NCBI RefSeq assembly: GCF_005048155.1
Contig: NZ_SUMB01000003.1
Location: forward strand, 620,001-684,000
Direction of reading: 5' to 3'
Length of the DNA: 64,000 nucleotides
Origin: Streptomyces piniterrae
Lineage (GTDB): Bacteria > Actinomycetota > Actinomycetes > Streptomycetales > Streptomycetaceae
Shown: one piece after another, positions 14,246 to 23,189 of the stretch
Layout of the letters: each line of letters starts with the position of its first letter
Numbering within the stretch: the stretch's first letter is position 1
Made by a program: the position numbers and the translations under genes
The notes under the pieces: generated by a model
Seen by the model: the letters and a program-made list of their open reading frames with translations, nothing else
Told to the model about the DNA's origin: nothing
The model's database searches: none

Positions 14246-16456
14246 TCACAACGCGCCGCCGAGTCGGTGATCCAGCGCCGTGCACCGCCGACCGGCGGAT
14301 ACGGTGCGCACGGCCTGCCCCAGCGCCTTCCGGGAGCCGACAAGGACGACCAGACGTTTTGCCCTGGTCACGGCGGTATACAACAGATTGCGCTGCAGCA
14401 TCATCCAGGCGCTCGTGGTGACCGGAATCACCACCGCTGGATATTCACTACCCTGCGAGCGGTGGATCGTCACGGCATAGGCGTGGGCGAGCTCGTCCAG
14501 TTCGTCGAAGTCGTAGGGGACCTGCTCGTCCTCGTCGGTGAGCACCGTCAGCCGCTGTTCGTCGGTGTCCAGCGCGGTCACCACGCCGACCGTGCCGTTG
14601 AAGACGCCGTTGCGGCCCTTCTCATAGTTGTTTCTGATCTGGGTGACTTTGTCACCCACACGGAAGACCCGGCCGCCGAAACGGCGCTCGGGCAGGTCCG
14701 GGCGGGCCGGGGTGACGGCCTGCTGGAGCAGGCCGTTCAGCACGCCCGCGCCGGCCGGGCCGCGGTGCATGGGGGCCAGCACCTGGACGTCCCGGCGCGG
14801 GTCGAGGCCGAACTTCGCGGGGATCCGGCGGGCCGCCACATCGACAGTCAGCCGCCCCGCCTCCTCGCCGTCCTCCTCGGCGAACAGGAAGAAGTCCCGC
14901 AGGCCGGTCGTCAGCGGCGGCACGCCCGCGTTGATGCGATGGGCGTTGGTGACCACCCCGGACTGCTGGGCCTGCCGGAAGATCCGGGTCAGCCGGACGG
15001 CCGGCACCGGCCCGGACTCTACGAGCAGATCACGCAGCACCTCGCCCGCGCCGACCGACGGCAGCTGATCGACGTCCCCGACCAGCAGCAGATGCGCACC
15101 GGGCGGCACGGCCTTGACGAGCTTGTTGGCGAGCAGCAGATCCAGCATCGACGCCTCGTCGACCACCACCAGATCGGCGTCCAGCGGCCGGTCGGCGTCG
15201 TACGCGGCGTCCCCGCCCGGCTTGAGCTCCAGGAGGCGGTGGACGGTGGAGGCGTCCGCCCCGGTGAGCTCGGAGAGCCGCTTGGCCGCGCGGCCGGTGG
15301 GCGCGGCCAGCACCACCTTGGCGTTCTTGGCGCGGGCCAGCTCGACCACGGAACGGACCGTGAAGGACTTGCCGCAGCCGGGGCCGCCGGTGAGCACCGC
15401 CACCTTCCGGGTCAGCGCCAGCCGCACCGCCGCCTGCTGCTCCGGGGCCAGCTCGGCGCCCGTACGCCGGGCGAGCCATGCCAGCGCCTTGTCCCAGGCG
15501 ACGTCCTGGAAGGCGGGCATCCGGTCGTCGTCGGTACGCAGCAGCCGGGTCAGCCGGCCGGCGAGCGAGATCTCGGCGCGGTGGAACGGCACCAGATAGA
15601 CCGCGGTGACCGGCACGCCGTCCTCCCCGGCGGGCAGCTGCTCGCGGACCACCCCCTCGGGGTCCGCGGCCAGCTCGGCCAGGCAGTCGATGACCAGGCC
15701 GGTGTCGACCTGGAGCAACTTCACCGCGTCCGCGATCAGTTGCTCCTCGGGGAGGTAGCAGTGCCCCTGGTCGGTGGACTGCGACAGGGCGTACTGCAGG
15801 CCCGCCTTGACGCGGTCCGGGCTGTCGTGCGGGATGCCGACGGACTGGGCGATGCGGTCGGCGGTCAGGAAGCCGATGCCCCAGACGTCCGCGGCGAGGC
15901 GGTAGGGCTGGTTGCGGACGACGGAGATGGAGGCGTCGCCGTACTTCTTGTAGATCCGCACCGCGATGGAGGTCGAGACGCCGACGCCCTGGAGGAAGAC
16001 CATGACCTCCTTGATGGCCTTCTGCTCCTCCCAGGCCGCGCCGATCATCTTGGTCCGCTTGGGGCCCAGGCCGGGGACCTCGATAAGGCGCTTGGGCTCC
16101 TTCTCGATGACGTCGAGGGTGTCCGTGCCGAAGTGCTCGGTGATGCGGTCGGCGATGCGCGGCCCGATGCCCTTGATCAGGCCGGAGCCGAGATAGCGCC
16201 GGATGCCCTGGATCGTGGCCGGCAGGACGGTGGTGTAGTTCTCGACGGTGAACTGCTTGCCGTACTGCGGATGGGAACCCCAGCGGCCCTCCATGCGCAG
16301 CGACTCCCCCGGCTGCGCGCCGAGCAACGCGCCGACGACGGTGAGGAGATCACCCGAGCCGCGGCCGGTGTCGACGCGGGCGACCGTGTAACCGCTCTCC
16401 TCGTTGGCGTAGGTGATCCGCTCCAGGACCCCTTCGACCACGGCTGCGTTGACCAT
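14246..16456 (-). CDS. recD2: RecD2-type ATP-dependent DNA helicase
   Basis: A 736-residue 5'-3' superfamily 1B helicase of the RecD2/YrrC group, which acts without RecBC in DNA repair. The N-terminal region has an OB-like domain and helix-hairpin-helix repeats (IEVPGLGPKRTKMI, IKGIGPRIADRI). The motor domain has Walker A LTGGPGCGKSFTVRS (about 355), TVHRLLELKPG, Walker B VVVDEASMLD, GDVDQLPSVGAGEVLRDLL and motif VI region VTIHRSQGSEYPAVVIP. The ATG at 16456 is preferred over an upstream TTG at 16486. It is transcribed leftward as a single gene. Confidence 0.92.
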   Translation of the reverse strand: MVNAAVVEGVLERITYANEESGYTVARVDTGRGSGDLLTVVGALLGAQPGESLRMEGRWGSHPQYGKQFTVENYTTVLPATIQGIRRYLGSGLIKGIGPRIADRITEHFGTDTLDVIEKEPKRLIEVPGLGPKRTKMIGAAWEEQKAIKEVMVFLQGVGVSTSIAVRIYKKYGDASISVVRNQPYRLAADVWGIGFLTADRIAQSVGIPHDSPDRVKAGLQYALSQSTDQGHCYLPEEQLIADAVKLLQVDTGLVIDCLAELAADPEGVVREQLPAGEDGVPVTAVYLVPFHRAEISLAGRLTRLLRTDDDRMPAFQDVAWDKALAWLARRTGAELAPEQQAAVRLALTRKVAVLTGGPGCGKSFTVRSVVELARAKNAKVVLAAPTGRAAKRLSELTGADASTVHRLLELKPGGDAAYDADRPLDADLVVVDEASMLDLLLANKLVKAVPPGAHLLLVGDVDQLPSVGAGEVLRDLLVESGPVPAVRLTRIFRQAQQSGVVTNAHRINAGVPPLTTGLRDFFLFAEEDGEEAGRLTVDVAARRIPAKFGLDPRRDVQVLAPMHRGPAGAGVLNGLLQQAVTPARPDLPERRFGGRVFRVGDKVTQIRNNYEKGRNGVFNGTVGVVTALDTDEQRLTVLTDEDEQVPYDFDELDELAHAYAVTIHRSQGSEYPAVVIPVTTSAWMMLQRNLLYTAVTRAKRLVVLVGSRKALGQAVRTVSAGRRCTALDHRLGGAL

Positions 16457-16537
16457 GCTCCCGACGGTACCGCCGGGGTCCGACAACGCGCCGGGAGCCG
16501 GTGCCCGGCCCCCGCGCCCGGACCCGCCCGAGCATCA

Positions 16538-16570
16538 TCGAGGGGCCCGTCCGATGTCCGGGCCCCTCGA
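16538..16570 (-). terminator. Hairpin terminator after the DUF993 cluster
   Basis: TCGAGGGGCCCG (16538-16549) and CGGGCCCCTCGA (16559-16570) form a perfect 12-bp stem with a 9-base loop. It lies between the leftward isomerase gene (ends 16736) and recD2, and likely separates the two transcripts. The rest of 16457-16735 shows no gene. Confidence 0.65.
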
Positions 16571-16735
16571 ATCCCCCTCCGTGCCGGCCCCCGGATCCCC
16601 CCCGGAACCGTCCCCCTACGAGGCCGACGCCAGCTATGACACGCGTGGACCGGCAACGGTTGCGCAGATTCGCTGAGTTGTTTTCCGGTCACCCGCGGTA
16701 CGGATCGGCGCCGGCGGACGTAGGCGGGCGCGGTC

Positions 16736-17602
16736 TCACCCGACGTGCGCCGTGAAGCGGTCCACCACCTCGGCCAGCACCTGAGCCCCGTCCCGCGCCC
16801 ACAGCGCCGGGTTGAAGATCTCCACCTCGACGGGTCCCCGGTAGCCGGCCGCATCGACCCGCTCCCGGAACCACCGCAGATCCACCGACCCGTCGCCCAG
16901 CTGCCCGCGCCCCAGGAGGACGCCCTCGGGCAGCGGCGTGATCCAGTCGGCGAGCTGGAACGCCGCGATCCGCGAACCGGCCCCCGCCGCCCCTCCGGCG
17001 CCGCCCGCGCGGGCGATCTGCGCGCCGATCGTGTCGTCCCACCACAGGTGGTAGGTGTCCACGACCACCCCCACCTGGGCCGCGGGGAACCGCTCGGCGA
17101 GGTCGAGCGCCTGGGCGAGCGTGGAGACCACGCACCGGTCGGCCGCGTACATCGGGTGCAGCGGTTCGATCGCCAGCCGTACGCCCCGCTCGGCGGCGTA
17201 CGGCGCCAGCTCGGCCAGTGCGTCCGCGATCCGCTCCCGGGCGCCGTGCAGATCGCGGCTGCCGGCCGGCAGCCCGCCGGAGACCAGGACGAGGGTGTCC
17301 GTCCCCAGGGCGGCGGCCTCGTCGACGGCCGCCCGGTTGTCGTCCAGGGCGGCCGCCCGCTCGGCCGGGTCCAGGGCGGTGAAGAACCCGCCGCGGCACA
17401 GGCTGGTGACGGTCAGCCCGGCATCCCGTACGAGCCGGGCGGCCGCGGCCACCCCGTAGTCCCGCACGGGCGCGCGCCACAGGCCGACGCCTCGTAGGCC
17501 CGCCCGCGCGCACCCGTCGGCCAGCTCCGGGAGCGACCACTGCCGGACGGTCTCCTGATTGAGGCTCAGGCGGGCGAGGAGAGAGGGAGTGCTGTGGCTC
17601 AT
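16736..17602 (-). CDS. Sugar phosphate isomerase/epimerase, TIM barrel
   Basis: A 288-residue xylose isomerase-like TIM-barrel protein, third gene of a coupled triad. VRLAIEPLHPMYAADRC (metal-ligand Glu), VGVVVDTYHLWWDD (Asp/His) and PVEVEIFNP (C-terminal Glu) are the expected divalent-metal ligands of the AP-endonuclease-2 fold. Its ATG at 17602 overlaps the stop of the DUF993 gene (ATGA). The substrate is not known; with a dehydrogenase and an aldolase-like partner it probably processes a keto-sugar or sugar acid. The family assignment is firm, the reaction is not. Confidence 0.88.
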   Translation of the reverse strand: MSHSTPSLLARLSLNQETVRQWSLPELADGCARAGLRGVGLWRAPVRDYGVAAAARLVRDAGLTVTSLCRGGFFTALDPAERAAALDDNRAAVDEAAALGTDTLVLVSGGLPAGSRDLHGARERIADALAELAPYAAERGVRLAIEPLHPMYAADRCVVSTLAQALDLAERFPAAQVGVVVDTYHLWWDDTIGAQIARAGGAGGAAGAGSRIAAFQLADWITPLPEGVLLGRGQLGDGSVDLRWFRERVDAAGYRGPVEVEIFNPALWARDGAQVLAEVVDRFTAHVG

Positions 17603-18723
17603 GTGTCCGCCACCCCGTAGACCGCGAGCAGCGTGCCCATCCGGGCGGCGGCGAGCTCCGGGTCCGGGAACAGGCCGAGTCCGTCGGCCAGTTCGTAGGC
17701 GCGCCGCAGATGCGGCAGCGAGCGGGCCGATTGCAGGCCGCCGACCATGCTGAAGTGCGACTGGTGCCCGGCGAGCCAGGCCAGCAGCACCACGCCGGTC
17801 TTGTAGTAGCGGGTGGGCGCCTGGAACAGGTGCCGGGAGAGCGCGACGGTCGGGTCCAGGGCGGCCCGGAATCGCACGGTGCCCTCGGGGTCCGCGTCGT
17901 CCAGGAGGCGTACCGCCTCGGCGGCCAGGGGTGCCAGCGGGTCGAAGATACCGAGCAGAGCGTGGCTGAAGCCGTGGTCGTCGCCGGCGATCAGCTCGGG
18001 GTAGTGGAAGTCGTCGCCCGTGTAGCAGCGCACGGTGTCCGGCAGCCGGCGGCGCAGCGCCACCTCCCGCTCGGCGTCCAGGAGGGAGACCTTGACGCCG
18101 TCCACCTTGCCGGGGTTGTCGGCGATGATCTGCTGGAACGTGTCCATGGCGGCGTCGAGATCCGTGCTGCCCCAATAGCCCTCCAGCGCCGGGGCGAACA
18201 TCGGGCCGAGCCAGTGCAGGACGACCGGTTCCGTCGCCTGGCGCAGCAGGTGCCCGTACAGCTCCTGGTAATCGGCGGGGCCGGTGGCGGCCGCCGCGAG
18301 CTGCGGGGACGCCATCAGGACCGGCCGGCCACCGGCGTCCTCGACGAGCCCGAGCTGCTCCTCGTAGGCGCGCCGGATCTCCGCCAACGATGCTCCTGTG
18401 GAGGGGAGTTGGTCGGTGCCGACCCCACAGGCCAGCAGGCCGCCGACGGTGCGCGCCTCGGCGGCGGAGCGGCGGATGAGTTCCGCGGCGGCCGGCCAGT
18501 CCAGGCCCATCCCGCGCTGCGCGGTGTCCATCGCCTCGGCCACCCCCAGACCGTGCGACCACAAGTGGTGGCGGAAGGCGAGGGTGGCGTCCCAGTCGAG
18601 GGCGGCCGGGCCCTGCGGGGTGGTGTCGGCGAGCGGATCGGCGACCACATGGGCGGCGGCGAAGACCGTACGGGCGCGCGGCGGGCGGCGCCGGGACGGG
18701 GGCGCGGTCACCGGGGCGGTCAC
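17599..18723 (-). CDS. DUF993 / dihydrodipicolinate synthase-like protein
   Basis: A 374-residue protein of the DUF993 family, distantly related to DHDPS/N-acetylneuraminate lyase TIM-barrel aldolases. NPGKVDGVKVSLLDAEREV about residue 200 places a lysine where the Schiff-base lysine of that superfamily sits, and CYTGDDFHYPELIAGD follows. I infer a class I aldolase or dehydratase acting on a sugar-acid intermediate. It overlaps the upstream dehydrogenase stop by four bases (GTGA) and the downstream isomerase start (ATGA), so the three proteins are made from one mRNA. No biochemical function for this family is known to me. Confidence 0.85.
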   Translation of the reverse strand: MTAPVTAPPSRRRPPRARTVFAAAHVVADPLADTTPQGPAALDWDATLAFRHHLWSHGLGVAEAMDTAQRGMGLDWPAAAELIRRSAAEARTVGGLLACGVGTDQLPSTGASLAEIRRAYEEQLGLVEDAGGRPVLMASPQLAAAATGPADYQELYGHLLRQATEPVVLHWLGPMFAPALEGYWGSTDLDAAMDTFQQIIADNPGKVDGVKVSLLDAEREVALRRRLPDTVRCYTGDDFHYPELIAGDDHGFSHALLGIFDPLAPLAAEAVRLLDDADPEGTVRFRAALDPTVALSRHLFQAPTRYYKTGVVLLAWLAGHQSHFSMVGGLQSARSLPHLRRAYELADGLGLFPDPELAAARMGTLLAVYGVADT

Positions 18724-19871
18724 CGGGTCAGCTCCGGTACGTCCAGCCGGCGGCCCTCCTGGGACGAGCGCAGGGCCAGTTCGGCGAGCTGCACTCCCCG
18801 GGCGCCGGCCAGCAGGTCCCAGCGCCAGGGCTCATCGCGGACCACATGGCGCAGGAACAGCTCCCACTGCGCCTTGAAGCCGTTGTCGAAGTCGGCGTTG
18901 TCGGGGACTTCCTGCCACTGCGCGCGGAACGGCTCGGTCACCGGAACGTCCGGATCCCAGACCGGCCTGGGGGTGCCCGCGCGATGCTGCGTCCGGCAGC
19001 CGCGCAGCCCGGCGACGGCCGAGCCCTCGGTGCCGTCCACCTGGAACTCCACCAGTTCGTCGCGGTGCACCCGCACCGCCCAGGAGGAGTTGATCTGCGC
19101 GATGACACCGCCCGCCAGCTCCAGGATGCCGTACGCGGCGTCGTCGGCGGTGGCGTCGTACGGTGTGCCCGACTCGTCCCAGCGGCGCGGAACATGCGTG
19201 GTGATCTGCGCCTGTACGGTCCTGACCGGCCCGAACAGTTCGTGCAGCAGGTACTCCCAGTGCGGGAACATGTCGGCCGCGATGCCACCGCCGTCCTCGG
19301 CGCGGTAGTTCCAGGAGGGGCGCTGCGCCGGCTGCCAGTCGCCCTCGAAGACCCAGTAGCCGAACTCGCCCCGTACGGACAGCACACGGCCGAAGAAGCC
19401 GCCCTCGACGAGGCGGCGGAGCTTGCGCAGGCCGGGCAGGAAGAGCTTGTCCTGGACGACGCCGTGTTTGACGCCCGCGTCCTGGGCCAGCCGGGCCAGT
19501 TTCAGCGCGCCGGCCAGCCCGGTGGCGGTGGGCTTCTCCACGTACAGGTGCTTGCCGGCGGCGATCGCCTTCCGTACGGCCTCCTCGCGGGCGGTGGTGA
19601 CCTGGGCGTCGAAGTAGATGTCGATGGCGCCGTCGGCCAGTACGGCGTCCAGGTCGGCGCTCCAGTGCTCCAGGCCGTGCCGTTCGGCCAGCGCCCGCAG
19701 TTTGTGCGCGGAGCGGCCGACGAGCACCGGCTCGGGCCAGATCACCGTCCCGTCGCCCAGGTCGAGGCCGCCCTGGTCACGCAGGGCGAGGATGGAGCGG
19801 ACCAGATGCTGGCGGTATCCCATGCGTCCGGTCACGCCGTTCATGGCGATGCGTACGGTCGTGCGTGTCAC
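18720..19871 (-). CDS. Gfo/Idh/MocA-family oxidoreductase of the DUF993 cluster
   Basis: A 383-residue NAD(P)-dependent oxidoreductase, first gene of the leftward triad. It has a variant Rossmann motif MNGVTGRMGYRQH at the N-terminus, YVEKPTATGLAGALKLARLA (family EKP motif), and the substrate region GYWVFEGDWQPAQRPSWNYR, then GGGIAADMFPHWEYLL, where the catalytic His lies. The start is the GTG at 19871, with GAGAGGGG upstream. Its neighbours suggest oxidation of a free sugar or glycoside at the start of an uncharacterised catabolic route. A TIM-barrel gene diverges from the same control region. Confidence 0.88.
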   Translation of the reverse strand: MTRTTVRIAMNGVTGRMGYRQHLVRSILALRDQGGLDLGDGTVIWPEPVLVGRSAHKLRALAERHGLEHWSADLDAVLADGAIDIYFDAQVTTAREEAVRKAIAAGKHLYVEKPTATGLAGALKLARLAQDAGVKHGVVQDKLFLPGLRKLRRLVEGGFFGRVLSVRGEFGYWVFEGDWQPAQRPSWNYRAEDGGGIAADMFPHWEYLLHELFGPVRTVQAQITTHVPRRWDESGTPYDATADDAAYGILELAGGVIAQINSSWAVRVHRDELVEFQVDGTEGSAVAGLRGCRTQHRAGTPRPVWDPDVPVTEPFRAQWQEVPDNADFDNGFKAQWELFLRHVVRDEPWRWDLLAGARGVQLAELALRSSQEGRRLDVPELTR

Positions 19872-20009
19872 GGCCGGGCCCCTCTCGGGATTGGAATCGT
19901 GATCCCTGGTCTTGCGCGCACCCCCCGCTGCCGCCGGAGGCTAGCCCATCCCCGGCGCCGAACCGCGAAGCTGCGGCGTCCGCTGCGTTGTCAGTGGCCC
20001 GCGCTAGCG

Positions 20010-20020
20010 TGGTCGGACCA
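20010..20020. promoter_or_regulatory. Palindrome in the divergent sugar-cluster promoter region
   Basis: TGGTC-G-GACCA is a perfect inverted repeat 49 bp before the rightward isomerase start and 139 bp before the leftward dehydrogenase start. TAGCGT at 20005-20010 could be a -10 element that it overlaps. It is shorter than a DasR site and its regulator is unknown. Confidence 0.35.
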
Positions 20021-20068
20021 GCAACTCTTGCGACGACGCAGACCGGCTCGGGCGACCTGAGGAGCGCA

Positions 20069-20977
20069 ATGGACAGCGGTACGGGGAACAGCAGGGGCGG
20101 CACCGACGGCGGGACGCGGTTCGCGTTCTCCACGCTCGGGGTGCCGGGGATGCCGGTGGCCGATGTCCTCCGGCTGGCCACCGGCGCCGGATACCAGGGG
20201 GTCGAGCTGCGCGCCCATCCGGAGGAGCCGGTGCACCCGCTGATCGGGTTGCGTGAACGGACCGCCGTGCGCGGGCAGTTCGCGGACGCCGGGGTCGAGA
20301 TCCTGGCCGTCGCCGGATACGCCAGGGTCGCCGCCGGCCTGGACGCGGCCGGTGAGGAGGAGCTGCGGCAGGAGCTCACCGAGCTGGTGTTCCTCGCCGC
20401 CGACCTGGGGGCGCCGTTCGTGCGGGTCTTCCCCGGCGGCGAGGACCGCCCGGCGGCCGAGGCCGAGGCGGACGCCGCCCGCCGGCTGGCCGCGGTGGCG
20501 CCGCTGGCCGCCGACCGGGGCGTCCGGGTGCTGCTGGAGACCCATGACTCGCACCGTACGGGCGCGGCCGCCGCCCGCATCCTGGGCCTGGTGGGACACC
20601 ACAGCATCGGCGCGCTCTGGGACGTCCTGCACAGCTGGCTCGGCGGTGAGGAGCCCGCCGCCACCCACGCCGCGCTCGCCCCCTATCTGGGCTATGTCCA
20701 GGTCAAGGACGTCGCCTCGGCCGAGGACGGCACTCCACTGCCGCTGGGAGCCGGCGCGTTGCCGCTGGCGGACGTCCTGGCCACGCTCGACCCCGGGCCC
20801 GGTGGGCAGGGCGGCGCGGTCGGCCCGGAGCCCGGCTGGCTCTGCTGGGAGTACGAAAAGCGCTGGTACCCGCAGGCGGCCGAGCTGCCCGCCCTGCTGT
20901 CCGCGGGCCGCGAGCAACTGCAACGCCTCCTCGACGCGCCCGTCCCCGCGCCGCCGCCCGCGCCACCTGCCTCATGA
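20069..20977 (+). CDS. Sugar phosphate isomerase/epimerase, TIM barrel
   Basis: A 302-residue AP-endonuclease-2-fold protein diverging from the DUF993 triad. FAFSTLGVPGMPVADVLRLA begins the barrel; RVLLETHDSH, IGALWDVLHSW and GYVQVKDV carry the usual metal ligands, and the final Glu is in WLCWEYEKRW. The ATG at 20069 follows GAGGAG with five-base spacing. It probably works with the triad as a second isomerase. It is only distantly similar to the isomerase at 16736, so the two are not a recent duplication. The C-terminus is a short proline/alanine tail. Confidence 0.86.
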   Translation: MDSGTGNSRGGTDGGTRFAFSTLGVPGMPVADVLRLATGAGYQGVELRAHPEEPVHPLIGLRERTAVRGQFADAGVEILAVAGYARVAAGLDAAGEEELRQELTELVFLAADLGAPFVRVFPGGEDRPAAEAEADAARRLAAVAPLAADRGVRVLLETHDSHRTGAAAARILGLVGHHSIGALWDVLHSWLGGEEPAATHAALAPYLGYVQVKDVASAEDGTPLPLGAGALPLADVLATLDPGPGGQGGAVGPEPGWLCWEYEKRWYPQAAELPALLSAGREQLQRLLDAPVPAPPPAPPAS

Positions 20978-21020
20978 GCCCGACCCGGCGGCGCCCCGCC
21001 CGTGCCCGTGCTCCTGTCCC

Positions 21021-21044
21021 TGCCCCTGCCCCTGCCCCTGCCCC
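21021..21044. repeat. Hexanucleotide tandem repeat TGCCCC x4
   Basis: Four exact TGCCCC units, preceded by a degenerate TGTCCC, lie just past the isomerase gene in the non-coding stretch 20978-21241. Copy number is likely variable between strains. Nothing else recognisable occurs in this gap. Confidence 0.8.
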
Positions 21045-21241
21045 TGACAGTCCGACCCGCTGCCCGCCCGACCCACCGCCCGCACGTGCCGACTGACGCC
21101 TCATCACACATCGTCGCCCGCCCCGCAATACCTGGACGCCACCACTCGCCCAGTCATTGACCGGCAATAGTTTTCCGGCTATCCGTGTCTCCTTGGAAGT
21201 TTCCTTCACTTCGCCGAGGAAGCCCTCCGGAAGGAGCGCAC

Positions 21242-23083
21242 ATGCACTCCAGACGTACCCTCCTGACCAGCGCGGCCGCCGCGGCCGCCGCCTGTGCCAC
21301 GGGCGCCGCCGCACACGCCGCCGGGCCCGCCATCGGGCGCCAGCCGCACTCCCCCGACGCCGCCCCCGCCCCCGCCGTCCTGGCCCGGCTGCGCGCCCTC
21401 ATCTCCCGTATGACCCCGGAGGAAAAGGTCGGCCAGCTCTTCGTGATGCGGGTCTACGGGCACTCCGCGACCGCCCCGGATCCGGCCGACGCCGCGGCGA
21501 ACCAGAAGGAGATCGGGGTCGCCAACGCCGCCGAGCTGATCGCCAGGTACCACGTCGGCGGCATCATCTACTTCGGCTGGGCGCACAACACCCGTGACCC
21601 GCACCAGATCGCCGACCTCTCCAACGGCATCCAGAAGGCCGCCGCCGACCAGCGCGTCCCCATCCCCCTGCTCCTCGCCACGGACCAGGAACACGGCATC
21701 GTGGCCCGTGTCGGCGCGCCCGCCACGCTCTTCCCCGGGGCGATGGCGCTCGGCGCGTCCGGCTCCCGCGACGACGCCCGTACGGTGGCCCGGATCGCCG
21801 GCGAGGAGCTGTACGCGATGGGCATCCGGCAGGACTACGCGCCGGACGCGGACGTCAACGTCAACCCGGCCAACCCGGTCATCGGCGTACGCTCCTTCGG
21901 CGCGGATCCGCAGGCCGTGGCCCGTATGGTCGCCGCCGAGGTGAAGGGCTATCAGGGCGCCGGAGTCGCGGCCTGCGCCAAGCACTTCCCCGGGCACGGC
22001 GACACCGACACCGACAGCCATGTCGGGCTGCCGTACATACACCACACCGCCGAGGAGTGGGAGCGGCTGGACGCCCCGCCCTTCCGGGCCGCGATCGCCG
22101 CCGGCATCGATTCGATCATGACGGCGCATATCGTCGTCCCCGCCTTCGACGCGAGCGAGGACCCGGCCACCCTCTCCCGGCCGATCCTCACCGGCATCCT
22201 GCGCGAACGCCTCGGATACGACGGCGTGGTGGTGACGGATTCACTCGGCATGGAGGGCGTACGGGTGAAGTACGGCGACGCCCGGGTGCCGGTCCTCGCC
22301 CTCAGGGCGGGCGTCGACCAGCTGCTCAACCCGCCGGACCTGGCCCTCGCGCACGACGCCGTCCTCAAGGCGCTCAAGGACGGCGAGCTGACCTGGCCCG
22401 ACATCGACCGGAAGCTGCTGCGCATCCTGCTGCTCAAGGAGCGGCGCGGCCTGTTCGCCGATCCCTACACCACGCACCGGGCGGTGGACCGGGCGGTCGG
22501 CACCCGCCCTCATCTGGCCACCGCCGACCGGATCGCGGACCGCACCACCACCCTGCTGCGCAACGACGGCGGGCTGCTGCCGCTGTCGCGGCGCCGGGAG
22601 CGCGAGGTGCTGGTGGTGGGCGTCGACGCGGCCGCGCCGTCCGGTACGGGCGGCCCGCCGACCACGGTCCTGGCGAAGGCCCTCACCGAGCTGGGCTTCA
22701 CGGCGACCGCGCTGCCCACCGGCCTGACGCCGACGCAGGCACAGATCGACCAGGCCGCCGCGGCGCTGCGCCGGCGGGACGCCGCGGTGATCGCCACGTA
22801 CAACGTCACCGCGGATTCGCCCCAGCGCAAGCTGGTCGGCGCGCTGCTCGCCACGGGGAAGCCGGTGGTGCAACTGGCCGTCCGCAATCCGTACGACATC
22901 GCGCAGTTGGCGGGCGTCGAGGCGGGGCTGGCGAGCTACTCGTGGACGGATGTGGAGCTGCGGGCCGCGGCGCGGGTGATCGCCGGGCAGCGGAACCCGC
23001 GGGGCACGCTGCCGGTCCCGGTGATGCGCGCCGACGCCCCGGCCGTCGTCCTCTATCCGATCGGGCACGGGCTGACGTACTGA
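21242..23083 (+). CDS. Secreted glycoside hydrolase family 3 (beta-N-acetylhexosaminidase type)
   Basis: A 613-residue exported hydrolase. The N-terminus MHSRRTLLTSAAAAAAACATG carries a twin-arginine (SRRTLL) signal. The GH3 barrel contains ALGASGSRDDARTVARI, then ACAKHFPGHGDTDTDSHVGLP, the KHFPGHG(D/N)T..DSH signature of the NagZ-type N-acetylglucosaminidases that supplies the catalytic His/Asp pair, and VTDSLGMEGVRVKYG with the nucleophilic Asp. A C-terminal alpha/beta sandwich follows. Export points to chitin or peptidoglycan fragments as substrate. The ATG at 21242 follows GGAAGGAG. It is monocistronic with a strong terminator. Confidence 0.92.
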   Translation: MHSRRTLLTSAAAAAAACATGAAAHAAGPAIGRQPHSPDAAPAPAVLARLRALISRMTPEEKVGQLFVMRVYGHSATAPDPADAAANQKEIGVANAAELIARYHVGGIIYFGWAHNTRDPHQIADLSNGIQKAAADQRVPIPLLLATDQEHGIVARVGAPATLFPGAMALGASGSRDDARTVARIAGEELYAMGIRQDYAPDADVNVNPANPVIGVRSFGADPQAVARMVAAEVKGYQGAGVAACAKHFPGHGDTDTDSHVGLPYIHHTAEEWERLDAPPFRAAIAAGIDSIMTAHIVVPAFDASEDPATLSRPILTGILRERLGYDGVVVTDSLGMEGVRVKYGDARVPVLALRAGVDQLLNPPDLALAHDAVLKALKDGELTWPDIDRKLLRILLLKERRGLFADPYTTHRAVDRAVGTRPHLATADRIADRTTTLLRNDGGLLPLSRRREREVLVVGVDAAAPSGTGGPPTTVLAKALTELGFTATALPTGLTPTQAQIDQAAAALRRRDAAVIATYNVTADSPQRKLVGALLATGKPVVQLAVRNPYDIAQLAGVEAGLASYSWTDVELRAAARVIAGQRNPRGTLPVPVMRADAPAVVLYPIGHGLTY

Positions 23084-23130
23084 GTCCGGGCCGAGGCCGG
23101 CGTACCGACGCGCGTGCCCGACCACCAACA

Positions 23131-23164
23131 GGGCGCGCTCCCCCCGTCCGGAGGGAGCGCGCCC
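23131..23164. terminator. Terminator between GH3 and S37 peptidase genes
   Basis: GGGCGCGCTCCC (23131-23142) pairs perfectly with GGGAGCGCGCCC (23153-23164) around a 10-base loop, followed by TTGTCT. It is positioned to end both convergent genes. Confidence 0.85.
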
Positions 23165-23189
23165 TTGTCTCTGCGCTGCTGTGCCGTGC

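Noticed and set aside
14267..16639. A 790-codon open frame antisense to recD2
   Set aside because: No recognisable domain and no ribosome site; explained by GC bias of the opposite strand.
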